From Chrysophaeum taylorii (taxonomy: Eukaryota; Sar; Pelagophyceae; Pelagomonadales; Pelagomonadaceae), in contig JAQMWT010000416.1 of NCBI GenBank assembly GCA_029834535.1, positions 1 through 64,000 on the forward strand: DNA of 64,000 nt, in the 5' to 3' direction. The notes beneath the pieces were generated by a model, which was given only the letters and a program-made list of their open reading frames with translations, ran no database searches and had not been told where the DNA came from. A program made the position numbers and the translations under genes. Positions 39,106 through 48,600 of this stretch are shown here, in pieces. Positions within the stretch are counted from its first letter, which is position 1. Every line of letters begins with the position of its first letter.

Positions 39106-39940
39106 CAACGAAGTTCATGTGGCTGTGGAGCACATTGGTGACGAACCCATTGGTATCGACCCCGAAGTCCCGGTGGTCGAAGGCGAGATCATGCCGCATG
39201 AAGGATGTGTCAACATGGAGCTAGAAGCCACTGATGACGTGTGTCATGCCACTCTTACGGCTGCTGTTGACGACGACGAAGTCGAGGAGGATGTCTTGAG
39301 TGACAGACCTCCTCCTCAGCCACCTCCAGATGAAGAAGTGAAAAAAACACCGGAAATGGAGATGAAGGCGACTGCTAAGGAGCTGCTATCTAAGCTCGCC
39401 TCCTTGGTTTGGATACCCATCACCTACACCTTTGTCGTCGTCTACTTTGCTGGCGCTGGAGGATCAACGTTGGGTATCCGGCGATGCAACGAGCTATATG
39501 GCAGTTCACTTCGCATTGTCCTGGCTTTGGATGCTCGTCCTCGAGCCCGAGCCACCTTTGAAATCATTTTTCCGAAGATTCCCTGTGTTTTGCATGAGTT
39601 GGGGAAATCTCATCGTCGTACATACGACCTGGTGTTGTCGTATTTACACTCAGATTTTTGGAAGCATTCTTATTTTCACACCAGTCCGCCGTGTATCTAT
39701 GGATCGACTGCCAATTTGCACTACAGGGACGCACGCAAAGGCGCTACTATTACTTCTTGGGTCCTGCGTCACTTCCGCAACGCACCTTATGTGATTGGAC
39801 GATGGACGCTCGAGCAGGAACCATCAGTGATCCCTTTGTGCATCACCAATTTTATGTGCCGCGTATTGTTGATTTCTATAGTATCACGCCAGAGTTGCTG
39901 TGCTCGCGCACACGCCTACTTGCGTGCAATGTTCGCTTGA
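38903..39940 (+). CDS. G2 methyltransferase, N-terminal part (motifs I-VI)
   Basis: A C5 cytosine DNA methyltransferase catalytic domain. The real reading in this frame starts near 39,100. Motif I, the S-adenosylmethionine-binding FAGAGGSTLG, is at 39,446-39,475. Motif II/III follows as RIVLALDARPRA. Motif IV, SPPC, has its catalytic cysteine codon at 39,692. Then come ITSWVLRHF and a motif VI-like LEQEPS (39,809-39,826), with Gln where the family has Asn. At about 39,830 a lost T (G1 still has it) shifts the frame, and the rest of this ORF is out of frame. The domain lies inside pol, between protease and RT, as in G1 and G3. It would methylate DNA at C5, presumably the element's own cDNA or its target. 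Confidence 0.88.
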   Translation: MPCRRGRYHPSFRVRDEYSISSSKPTVLLGDGVRCAAGKGHVFRPYRSLLQDLRLVPGSYSSYCADEPNEVHVAVEHIGDEPIGIDPEVPVVEGEIMPHEGCVNMELEATDDVCHATLTAAVDDDEVEEDVLSDRPPPQPPPDEEVKKTPEMEMKATAKELLSKLASLVWIPITYTFVVVYFAGAGGSTLGIRRCNELYGSSLRIVLALDARPRARATFEIIFPKIPCVLHELGKSHRRTYDLVLSYLHSDFWKHSYFHTSPPCIYGSTANLHYRDARKGATITSWVLRHFRNAPYVIGRWTLEQEPSVIPLCITNFMCRVLLISIVSRQSCCARAHAYLRAMFA

Positions 39941-42096
39941 ACCTGCCTTTATTATCGCGTGTACCACCGAATTTAAGGGACCGTTTTAGGCCAGCGTTGG
40001 GATTTACAGGTGGTCACCCGCTCATTATGGTGAACAGTTTCTCCTCTACGCGCCCGGCTATCGGCCCTGCCTTCACAGTGACGCGCAATAAGCTCCACCT
40101 AGGACCTCATTTCTCGAACACCCGTCCACTCACGTTGCAGATGCACCAGGAAATTATGACCGTTCCTGCTACGTGGCAATGGGGTGCGACAGTTTCAGAG
40201 ACAGCAGCTATGAAGATGCTTGGCAGTATAGTGCCACCCGCGACTATGACGCGGATTGCGCTAGCAGTGCACAATTCGTTTGACCCTTCACCTCGAAATT
40301 TGGGTAAGTTGCGGAATATTGCGACGACTACGCTAGCCCAACCTGATCACTATATTCTACGGTTTTCACCTTTTGCTGTAGAGTCGCGCATTCCAACGCT
40401 CGACCCTGCCACTCGAAGTGTATCATGGATTGCGCCCGATGAACTCTATTCTCCTGCGCGTCCTGCACCATCAGCTGCTGCCCCCACCACCCCGCCACCA
40501 CCTTCAGTTACATCGCCTGGGACGGCTTCATCTTTTGCAGGGGGCACCGTCGCCACTGCTGTTATGCAGAGCAACCAAGTTGATAACCAGCCCTCCGCGA
40601 CTGATGAAGAAGAAGGCACCGCGAAAGAGCGACCAGCGTATTTCAATACGTACGACGTTCCGTGGGCGGACGCGCCTCACGACGAACATGGTCAACCTTC
40701 ACCGGTGATGCCTCCTCATTTAGCGGATCAGGAGAGCATGCAGGTCATCCCTCCGACCGCCGCGCAGGTCGAAGAGGTGATGACTGAATTGGGTATTACC
40801 GAGCATCCTGCTTTAGATGATGACGAGAAAATGATGATGAAGCATTTAATCTCGTATTCGTGGGCATTTTTCGATGATGTGATGAGACCTGTTGATTCAC
40901 CTGAAGTGAAGATCCGGTTCAAAGAAGAGAACCCAACTCCCGTCAAACTCTCGCCATATCGGTTGTCGAAAGAAAAGATTGAATGTTTGCGGATGCAGAT
41001 TGAAGCATGGACCCGAGACGGAGTTATTCGTCCTGCGAATTCTCCATGGGTTTTCCCTATTTTGATGTTGCATAAGAAAGGTGCCGAGCCTGGCACTTCC
41101 AATGCTTACAGAGCAGCTGTCGACCTACGGCGCCTCAATGCATTGCTCAAGGATGATAGCTGGCCGAGTGTGAGCATGGCTGACGCGTTGATGTTTCTCA
41201 TTGACAAGTTTTGTCGTTCCAGTTTAGTTATTCGTTGGGGCTATCACAATTTACGATTGTCGCTAGATGCACAAGATGTGGTCACCTTCACTAGTCCTCT
41301 GGGAGCGTACAGCTACATGCGTCTACCTTTGGGAGCCAAACCAGCCGGAAGTTTGTTTTGCAAGCAGCTGAACACTGACTTGTCGCAATGGCTATATCGT
41401 GATCTCGTGGCATATATCGACGATATTCTCGCCGGTCGCGCAGATACAAAGAATCACTTGCAGTGCCTTGTGCAAGTTATTCCCCATCTCGCCTTGAGGG
41501 GGTACAGCGCCAAGATCAAGAAGATTCATTTTATGCAAGAAGTCATTGAGTTTTTGGGTCATTTATCTACTCCGAACGGACTTATTCCATCACCAAGATC
41601 TTTAGAAGCCATCAGACACATGCCAATCCCTGGCACTTTGTCGGATGCTGACCCTAAGAAGCAAGTGCGATCTTTCCTTGGAATGGGGAGTTTTTGCCGG
41701 CGTTATGTAAGGAATTTTGCGAAAGTTGCAGAGCCATTAAGACAACTGACATTGCCGGACGTGAAATTCAAGTGGACGAAAGAGTGTCAGGGAGCTTGGG
41801 AAGCCATCATCGAGGCTATTGTCACTTCGAAGGGCGTCTATCATCCTGATTGCTCGTTACCTTTTTACATTCGAACTGATGCTTCCGCGCATGGGCTGGG
41901 TGCTTACCTATTTCAAAAGTACCAGTCGTTGACGACGATGGAAGAGAAAGAATCGAAGAGAGAGTTATCGAGTACTGGAGTCGAACCGTGCCTAAGTCGA
42001 TGGGGAAGTACGATCCTCGGCGCTTGGAACTCCTCGCAGTACTCTCTGCTCTCGAAAATTTCCGATTTTATATCGAAGGTCATCAGACGAAGTTAG
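39658..42096 (+). CDS. G2 methyltransferase C-terminal part, linker, RT and RNase H start
   Basis: From about 39,830 this frame carries motif VIII (CSRTRLL, 39,901-39,921), a short target-recognition region, motif IX (RPLTLQMHQEIMTVP, about 40,123) and motif X (LGSIVPPATM, about 40,219). A Pro/Ser-rich linker follows (APTTPPPPSVTSPG). Then come conserved YDVPWADAP, the gypsy RT (VKLSPYRLSKEKIECLR, AVDLRRLN, RLPLGAKPAG, catalytic YIDDI at about 41,416) and the start of RNase H (RTDASAHGLGAYLFQ). A missing A at about 41,925 (G1 has AAAAA) shifts the frame, so the last about 50 codons are wrong. The first about 57 codons are the out-of-frame shadow of motif IV-VI. Confidence 0.9.
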   Translation: MEAFLFSHQSAVYLWIDCQFALQGRTQRRYYYFLGPASLPQRTLCDWTMDARAGTISDPFVHHQFYVPRIVDFYSITPELLCSRTRLLACNVRLNLPLLSRVPPNLRDRFRPALGFTGGHPLIMVNSFSSTRPAIGPAFTVTRNKLHLGPHFSNTRPLTLQMHQEIMTVPATWQWGATVSETAAMKMLGSIVPPATMTRIALAVHNSFDPSPRNLGKLRNIATTTLAQPDHYILRFSPFAVESRIPTLDPATRSVSWIAPDELYSPARPAPSAAAPTTPPPPSVTSPGTASSFAGGTVATAVMQSNQVDNQPSATDEEEGTAKERPAYFNTYDVPWADAPHDEHGQPSPVMPPHLADQESMQVIPPTAAQVEEVMTELGITEHPALDDDEKMMMKHLISYSWAFFDDVMRPVDSPEVKIRFKEENPTPVKLSPYRLSKEKIECLRMQIEAWTRDGVIRPANSPWVFPILMLHKKGAEPGTSNAYRAAVDLRRLNALLKDDSWPSVSMADALMFLIDKFCRSSLVIRWGYHNLRLSLDAQDVVTFTSPLGAYSYMRLPLGAKPAGSLFCKQLNTDLSQWLYRDLVAYIDDILAGRADTKNHLQCLVQVIPHLALRGYSAKIKKIHFMQEVIEFLGHLSTPNGLIPSPRSLEAIRHMPIPGTLSDADPKKQVRSFLGMGSFCRRYVRNFAKVAEPLRQLTLPDVKFKWTKECQGAWEAIIEAIVTSKGVYHPDCSLPFYIRTDASAHGLGAYLFQKYQSLTTMEEKESKRELSSTGVEPCLSRWGSTILGAWNSSQYSLLSKISDFISKVIRRS

Positions 42097-42610
42097 AGAC
42101 GGATCATCGTAATTTAACGTTTCTGCGGGATTCGAATCATACGTCTGGACAGTTAGCACGATGGGCTATGCGGCTTGCTGCGTTCGACCGGGAGCTCGGA
42201 TACAAACCTGGAAGCTCCCCTGGCATGCGTATTCCGGATTGTCTGTCGCGCAACCCTATCGACAAATTGATCGAGAAAGATACGAAGACGGGGAACCGAT
42301 CAATGAAGCTTTTTTGATTTTCCAAGAAATCCCCACCGATGTCCCTAGCACAGCTTGCTTCACCTTCTCTTCGGTGACGATGCCTATGCTGACGGACAGC
42401 GGACCCACCGCAGCTATGGTCGCAGTTAGTACGCGACAGAACGTACAACCGCCTCAATTCTCGTACGAATCTGAGCCAGTTGACTCCGTCGAACGTCTCC
42501 CTCTTGCGGATCAAGCGGAAGATGAGATCACTCTCGATGAGATAGCGAAAGAACAAGCTGAGGATGAAACATGCAAGCGCATCAGACGAAAGCTCGACTC
42601 TGAATAGAAA
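41925..42610 (+). pseudogene. G2 RNase H C-terminus and linker to integrase
   Basis: It continues with RRLELLAVLSALENFRFYIE, LETDHRNLTFL and the tail PDCLSRNP typical of gypsy RNase H, in the frame of 41,988-42,317. Two extra bases near 42,280 move the reading to the next frame (EDGEPINEAFLIFQEIPTDV and an acidic linker LDEIAKEQAEDETCKRI). A TAG at 42,605 (G1 has CAG) ends it. All three lesions are absent from G1. Confidence 0.85.
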
Positions 42611-42655
42611 GATCAAGACGAGCAGTCATCCGTACCATATGAGATTGATGACAAC

Positions 42656-43693
42656 GTGTTGTATAAGGTCGATGATTCAGCTTCTCAACGTCTTATTGTG
42701 GTCCCTCAGTCTATGCAGAAGCGTGTGATCGCCATGCATCACCGAGGCTTGTTCGGAGGCCATATAGGACGAGATTCCACAGCGAATCAAATCTTAGAAC
42801 GGTATTGGTGGCCAAACGTCTCATCATCCGTTAATGAGTTTGTCAATGCCTGCATTATTTGCCAGAAGATTCGATCCACCATGCCTAGGCGCCATGGCTT
42901 GCTCTGTCAACCGAATCGCGTCGGAGACTGCTATGTCCTAGGTATGGATTTGATTGGACCTCTGCGAAGCGCTGACCTGTACACGTGTATACTCGCAATG
43001 TACGATGCAGCATCACATTTCTTGAAATTAGCTCTGATCAACACGAAGCATGATTATTCGATTTTGAACGCGTTTGTGGACAAGATTTTACTTGAGGGAT
43101 GTCTCCCACGGTGCATAGTCACGGATAATGGAACTGAGTTCGCGAACAGGTTATTTCGCACGTTTGTTCGTCAATTCAACGTACGTCATCGTACTACCCT
43201 TCCGTATCACCCTCAGAGTAATCATACTGAGCGTGTCAATCAATTCATCAAAGCCTTCTTGCGAGCTGCGATCGATGAACAGCGTCAGCCAGAGTGGTCG
43301 AATTTCCTCCCATATGTGTCGTTCATGTACAATAGGATGTACATTCCGGGAACGAAGATTTCACCTTTCATGATGCGTACTGGCAAGCAGCCCCTGTTAC
43401 CACCCGATTACAATCTTTTGAATGAACAGCGTGATCTACCGCAATCACGTCATCAGATTTTGGTGGACTTTAAGAACAAGTTTGAATTTTATAGTCGACT
43501 CGTTACACGAGCTCACCAGAAAGCACAGGAGAGTCAAAAACTCAACTGTGATGCCCACCAAATTGACATCCAGTTTTCCCCAGGTGATTATGTTCTGCGT
43601 TTCGTGCCTAAGACACGCCACAAGCTACGGCCCATTTGGCGCGGACCTTACATGGTTACTAGAAAGATCTCTCCCGTCGTTTATGAAATTTAA
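42656..43693 (+). CDS. G2 integrase
   Basis: It inserts the cDNA into chromosomal DNA. The zinc finger is HHRGLFGGH with CIICQK. The catalytic DDE triad is MDLIGP, VTDNGTEF and TERVNQFIK, all intact. A region MYIPGTKISPFM follows, then the GPY/F module LRPIWRGPYMVTRKISPV. A TAA at about 43,690 (G1 has CAA) cuts it from the terminal domain. The ORF start is not a biological start; in the parent it is part of the polyprotein. Confidence 0.92.
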   Translation: MLYKVDDSASQRLIVVPQSMQKRVIAMHHRGLFGGHIGRDSTANQILERYWWPNVSSSVNEFVNACIICQKIRSTMPRRHGLLCQPNRVGDCYVLGMDLIGPLRSADLYTCILAMYDAASHFLKLALINTKHDYSILNAFVDKILLEGCLPRCIVTDNGTEFANRLFRTFVRQFNVRHRTTLPYHPQSNHTERVNQFIKAFLRAAIDEQRQPEWSNFLPYVSFMYNRMYIPGTKISPFMMRTGKQPLLPPDYNLLNEQRDLPQSRHQILVDFKNKFEFYSRLVTRAHQKAQESQKLNCDAHQIDIQFSPGDYVLRFVPKTRHKLRPIWRGPYMVTRKISPVVYEI

Positions 43694-43747
43694 GACGTTA
43701 ACGACGATGATGCTGAATCGGTTGTAGTATCTGTACAACAACAGATT

Positions 43748-44221
43748 GTGCCTTTGAAAGTGCCAACCATCGACACTTCTTCAGCCCCTGTGCATTTACC
43801 CTCGGACCGTGACCGGTTCAAACATGGTAAGTTCGTGATTTTCAGGGTGAAAGGACGATCCAACGTGTGGAAGAAGCGTATGTATGTTGCCGAAGTCTAC
43901 GAAGAATATGACCACGACAATGATACAGTTGCGCTTCACTACTATACCGATTTGGGACCACGCGATGATCCTCGCGCCTTTGATCCTACTAAGCCTCTGG
44001 CTGAGCGACGCTTAAGACCAGAATACAAAGATCCTGACGGAGGTAGCTTCACACGCCTACGACCAAACATGGAGGGCTGTGAACCCTGTGTGACTGATTT
44101 TCGCCCGGATGAAATCGATGTCCTCGTCACTAACTTCGATCTCCACAGCAACAAAGTTCCTGCTGATGTAGCTGAACGAGCTTGTCGTACCATTCGTGAG
44201 CGTGACCTTCGTCACCCTTGA
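43748..44221 (+). CDS. G2 conserved C-terminal domain after integrase
   Basis: 157 codons, from a Pro/Ser linker to FKHGKFVIFRVKGRSNVWKK, YVAEVYEEYDHDNDTVALHY, RRLRPEYKDPDG and CVTDFRPDEIDVLV, ending at RDLRHP. The domain is conserved in G1 and, with about half the residues changed, in G3 (IYVAEVYESYDFVNDRVALH). Conservation across two families suggests function. The pattern of a short beta-rich module (YVAEVYE, VALHYYTDLGP) recalls chromatin-reader folds, but I cannot assign a family. Confidence 0.75.
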   Translation: MPLKVPTIDTSSAPVHLPSDRDRFKHGKFVIFRVKGRSNVWKKRMYVAEVYEEYDHDNDTVALHYYTDLGPRDDPRAFDPTKPLAERRLRPEYKDPDGGSFTRLRPNMEGCEPCVTDFRPDEIDVLVTNFDLHSNKVPADVAERACRTIRERDLRHP

Positions 44222-44256
44222 AGTCGAGGACGACTTCATCTCAAGTAGGGGGCTCC

Positions 44257-44588
44257 GGTGGCAGTAACGCCCATTTCCCCCACTTGCCTGCCTGCCACCT
44301 GACTTACCCTGATTGTTGCCCTGGTATTGACCTTGCATTTATTGGGGGGGGTGTCATCTCGACACCTTCACCTGCGCTTCCACTGGACCCAATGTACCGG
44401 GCATTTGTATTGCTTTCTTGCTGTCTTCTTGATATTACCCTCATTTGATTGTCCGATTTCGTGATGGCGTGAGGTATTACGCTGAGATCGGGCGTGTGGT
44501 GGTTTCACCCGCGGTTCGGGTTGGGAGGAAGGGTTGTTGAGGCCCCTGGTCTGGCCAGGAGGGGCGGGTATCTGAGAAAACCACTACA
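44257..44588 (+). repeat. 3' LTR of G2
   Basis: 332 bp; starts GGTGGCAG (first T mutated) after the polypurine tract aagtagggggctcc, ends CTACA, followed by target duplication acgt. It differs from the 5' LTR at four bases and one indel by my reading. Confidence 0.92.
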
Positions 44589-44599
44589 ACGTAAGGCTC

Positions 44600-45660
44600 C
44601 GTGGTGGCAGCAGGGGGTCTGATGCGCCTGGACTTTCCGGTTGGCTGGCCGCCATGCGAAGCACATCTATAAAGGGGCACGATGTTGGACAGGAGGTACG
44701 GATCGGGGCGGGTTTGGGGAATGATGATGTCCATCGCGATGGTGGTCCCTCGAAGTCAATGGTTTTGCAGTGGGTGGGTCCACAGCAAACTCTGGTATAT
44801 TCCAGCTGCACGGCACCGCATTCGAGGCAGACGAAAAAGCCCTCGTCATCGCGGGCAATGTTGGGGATGCAGGTGTCACAGTCGACGCAGTTGGGTCTTC
44901 ATAGGGGTCTTGGGCTCGTCGGCATTGCCGTTCGACGGGAGCCTTGGTGCGAGCGTCGGCAGCGCGGGGGTGGGTGGACATTGCGTGTTGGTGATAATTC
45001 GGAGGGCACTGTCGCATTCTGCGAGAAGGGGCTTTTGGCCATCGACCTTCTTGTTGTTCTTAGCCTTGGGACATGCGCCGGTGCGGGAGACGGTGATGCC
45101 CTTGAGGTACGTGACGGGAAGCTTGGAAGGTGTGCCTGCTGCAGCAAGATTGGTTTCCAACTCCTCGACCGTCCGGCGCCAGTTGCTCAGAACGCGGCTT
45201 TGCACGCCTCCTCATTGGTGAGCTTGTCGTTCTTCTACCGCCCCTCGGCCTCGAATTGATTGACGTACTCGTGGGTGCCCACGACGGATTGCACGTTCCG
45301 GTATCGCGACGGGCACCTCGTTGGCACGTTCAACAACTCCAGTGACCGCCTCTTTGGCTCCTTCTTTTCCGTCGGCGCCGCCGCAGACGCCGCCGCCTTC
45401 TGCTGCAACTCCGCGCGCCGCGCCGTCACCAACAACTTTTTCGTCGTTTCCGCCGCCTGTTCCGCCGAAACCAAAGAAGCCTCTGACAGTCGAAGGTGCT
45501 ACGAGTCGCCTGCTTCCTCCTCCGCCTTCCGCTTGCGAATCATTGCGTCCACCTCTTCTGCATTTTCGCGCATCGTGAGATGCCCGTTTTCTTGTGGCAT
45601 TGGCACACTCTAGTGGTAATGATATTGATGAAATCGCCAAACTTCAACAAGCCACAGGAG
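44600..45660 (-). pseudogene. Decayed gene with a zinc-ribbon-like C-terminus
   Basis: The minus strand reads MPQENGHLTMRENAEEVDAM and IRKRKAEEEAGD, then AEQAAETTKKLLVTARRAEL (Ala/Lys-rich helical) to VGTHEYVNQFEAEGR, then NWRRTVEELETNLAAAGTPS and VTYLKGITVSRTGACP. At about 44,890-44,770 it gives CVDCDTCIPNIARDDEGFF and VCLECGAVQLEYTRVCCGPT. The C-x2-C ... C-x2-C spacing with an acidic loop resembles a zinc ribbon, such as the N-terminal ribbon of TFIIB-like factors, but the match is weak. Several frameshifts are needed. It lies just outside the G2 target site and is divergent from the plus-strand gene remnant next to it. Confidence 0.4.
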
Positions 45661-48600
45661 GTGCCACGTAGGCCCGACGTGATGGACGACGCGGCGCATT
45701 TGGCGCAAGTAGCGCGCCGCTTCGGGTTAAGCTTAGAAGCTTTTCTCGGCGCGATCGAAAGTGCGCGTCGCGGCAGTCAAGCGCCTGATGATGTCCGTGA
45801 CGTCGCCGAGAGAGAGTCTGAAACGCTCTCAGAGGGAGACGAAGATTCGATTCGCGCAGCACACGCCTGATGCCCGCCGCGAAGACGATTTCCGGAGGGA
45901 GTCGGCCGATTTTCAGAGGGAGTCGGCCGTTCCTCGTCGTGGTGACGCGAGTCGCGAAACCAGTCGGGTCGCGGGTCGGTATTGGAATCTTGGATCCGAC
46001 AACTTGCGAGGTCGGGAGGGAGTGGCCAACGGGGGGGCGAGCACTTTTCCTCGCGGCCGAGGCGGTCCGAGACGTCGAGGCACACGCCGGTACCAAGACC
46101 GGGAACCCAGCTGGCACGACTCAAGCAGCATCGCGTTGAACGCGGTTTTGTGCATCCGTCCGCTCCTAGAAGACGCCGGGTGGTCTGTACGGGACCTTTA
46201 CCGACAAGCTCGAGGACAAACGGGGAGCCGAGTGCTACTAGCCTGCATGGCGATCTTCCTATTATGGAACAGACGCTCACCCGAACCGAATTTTCGCTCG
46301 TTTTAGGTCGTGAGGGGAATCCTATTGCAGTCTGAGTTCTTTGGCGTACAGAGCGCCCCCGACGACTTGTTCACCCTTCGAGGACTTGATGCGGATGGGA
46401 GGTTCGCGAACGGAATCCTGCACCGCCGCCACACAAACCCGCTCGTCAACCTGTTTGTCGAGGTTCGCTCTCGTCCCGGCGAACTTGTCCGCGACAGCCA
46501 CGCACATCTACTTCCTGAGGTGCGCGTCGATTCTTTCCAAGGGCGCCTAAAGGCTGCGTTAAGCTCAAAATCTTCAAATTCGGACCCGGTATATGTTGCC
46601 GACTCACGTCATTGCCCAGGGTTGAATGCGAGCCTCGTGTCCCAGTTGGGGCATCGAACGACCAACCCACGCCCGAAAATCGTATTGCTACTCTATCCGG
46701 AAATTATGCCGGCCGTCATGAGGGCCATCATGCGCCCGAGAGATATGGACGAGGAGGTCGACGACGACGACGACGACGACGACGAGGGCCGCCAGCCCAT
46801 TTATCGCCGAACACGTCGGGCTCGTGAACCTGGCTTGCACGACCTCGGGCAATCACGGGGCCAGCATGCCAACCGTCCCTTTCAAGGGCCGGTCGCTGCT
46901 GAGGCCAAAAGCGAGCACCCCCCACCAACCGCGCATGGCAGCACGGATGGGCGCGAAGCTTGCCCGATCGAGGTCGACGAGTCTGACCTCGGCTCTGCAG
47001 TCGTCGACGACGTCGACGAGGATGACAGGGATAGCGCGGCGCAGGAGAAGGAGGTCCAACAAAATGTGTCTCCACCAACGGCGTCCCCTACAAAGCGCGA
47101 TGCTCCGAACCAATCCCCTAGTCGCAGCGACACTGGTATCACCGGCCCCTCGCTCGAGGTACGCCACAGTACACTCCCTTTGCCGCCATTGACCTTCCCT
47201 TGCAGCTGCCTGCGCACCAACCTCAACGACCGCACGTCGACGAGGTCGAGGAAACGTCCGGCCTGGAGAAAACAGTCTTCGACATCGTGCAGCAGCCTGG
47301 AAAGGGCGTCTACAAGTTGCGCGATTCCACCTCGATCCTCCGCCGCGGCATCGTCTTCGAAGGCAAGCTTGTCACGGTCATAGATTTTTCGAGATCAACG
47401 ACGGGCTGCGGTCATTGCTTCCAGAGGACCGGCTCGCCGAGGCCCTCGGAGTCCTCGGGGGCATGACGACCCTCAGTGTCCGCGTCATCACTCCAAATGG
47501 AGGGAACTTCCAGTCCCCCGCGCTGGGAGTCTCCTGCCACAATAGCGAGATGCACATCACAGCGGATCCCCCAAACCTGCTGTTCGAGTTGGGGCTCCGC
47601 CTCGAGCCCCTCGTGTCGTGCACGGTCCGGACGACGCTGGCGGTGAATGCTCCCAGGGGGCTCCCGCGTTGTTTGCCGATTGCGGCGAACTTTGATACGA
47701 GTGTGCAGGTCCGTGCAACTTCCCTATGGGTGATTTCGAGTCAAGTTTATGAGCATACAGGTTGACTGTGCCCCGTCCACCACAGTCGCCTTGTCTCGCC
47801 GCGCCGTTGCCGACATCTTCAACCAGAAGTTCTACGACGTCTACGCGCCAACTCTCCGTCAAAGCAACGAAGATTGGCTCGTCGCGAAGCTCACCTACGA
47901 GGTCAAGAACCCCGAGGGCATCGCGTACCAAGCGCTTCTAATTTCCGGGGGGTGCGTGCAGAACGGCGAGGTCATCGTGTACATCACCTTCCTCACTCTG
48001 CTCTGCCTCTTCTTCACCGGCCAGATCGGAATCAACAGCGCACAAACTTCCGCGATTAATGCAGGTAAAGGCCCAGGCAAGATGGCGACGCTCGTCTCAA
48101 TTGCGCACCTCGCGCTTGAGCAGACTGAGAGCTTGGTGTGTACCGCGCGTCTATCAAGGTGCCACTTGACGCTACCCGGCGTGCTGAACAGGTGCTCCAG
48201 CCTCCGTTCGATCATGGTGGTCTCCGCCTTGTGTAGGAGTTCAGGGAGCCTGCAGAAGAAGGCATGACCCAGAGTCCGAGTTTCTGCCTTGGTTCCTCTC
48301 ACATGTTCGTTATCTGCTTTTAGGGTGTGTCTGTGTGCTAGAATCCGCTCGCATTCTCACACGAAATCTCGACCTCAGGCCTCCTCGCTCGCGACCGTGA
48401 AATAGGCGAAATGGACGGTAAGTGCGTGGCGGCTCTGCTGCTTTTGGAAGCCGTCGCTTCTGCCTGCGTGGAAGGCGCCGGTGCCAATGAAGGGGTTGAA
48501 CCCGAATCGGCTGGCACGGGGACTTTGTTCTCCAAAAGCTTCGCGGATCGCTTGATGTTCGGCGGTTCGGACAGCTCGGCTGATGCCCCAAAAGGCATCA

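Larger units (their letters stand above)
28888..44588 (+). mobile_element. G2: Ty3/gypsy element with methyltransferase, split by nested insertions
   Basis: The element has a 5' LTR (28,888-29,218), a 3' LTR (44,257-44,588) and a 4-bp target duplication, acgt (28,884-28,887 and 44,589-44,592). The LTRs differ at about five positions in 331. Between them lie gag, interrupted by a SINE (31,412-31,711) and by R4 (31,747-37,288), then protease, methyltransferase, RT, RNase H, integrase and the terminal domain. The two halves of the CCHC knuckle lie on either side of R4 (CLSCG / SFNHENGVC), which proves that both parts are one element. Without the insertions it is about 9.85 kb. It carries several stops and frameshifts. 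Confidence 0.92.

Noticed and set aside
28888-44588. Two separate gypsy elements at 28.9-31.7 and 37.3-44.6 kb
   Set aside because: LTR identity, one target duplication and the split CCHC knuckle show a single interrupted element.
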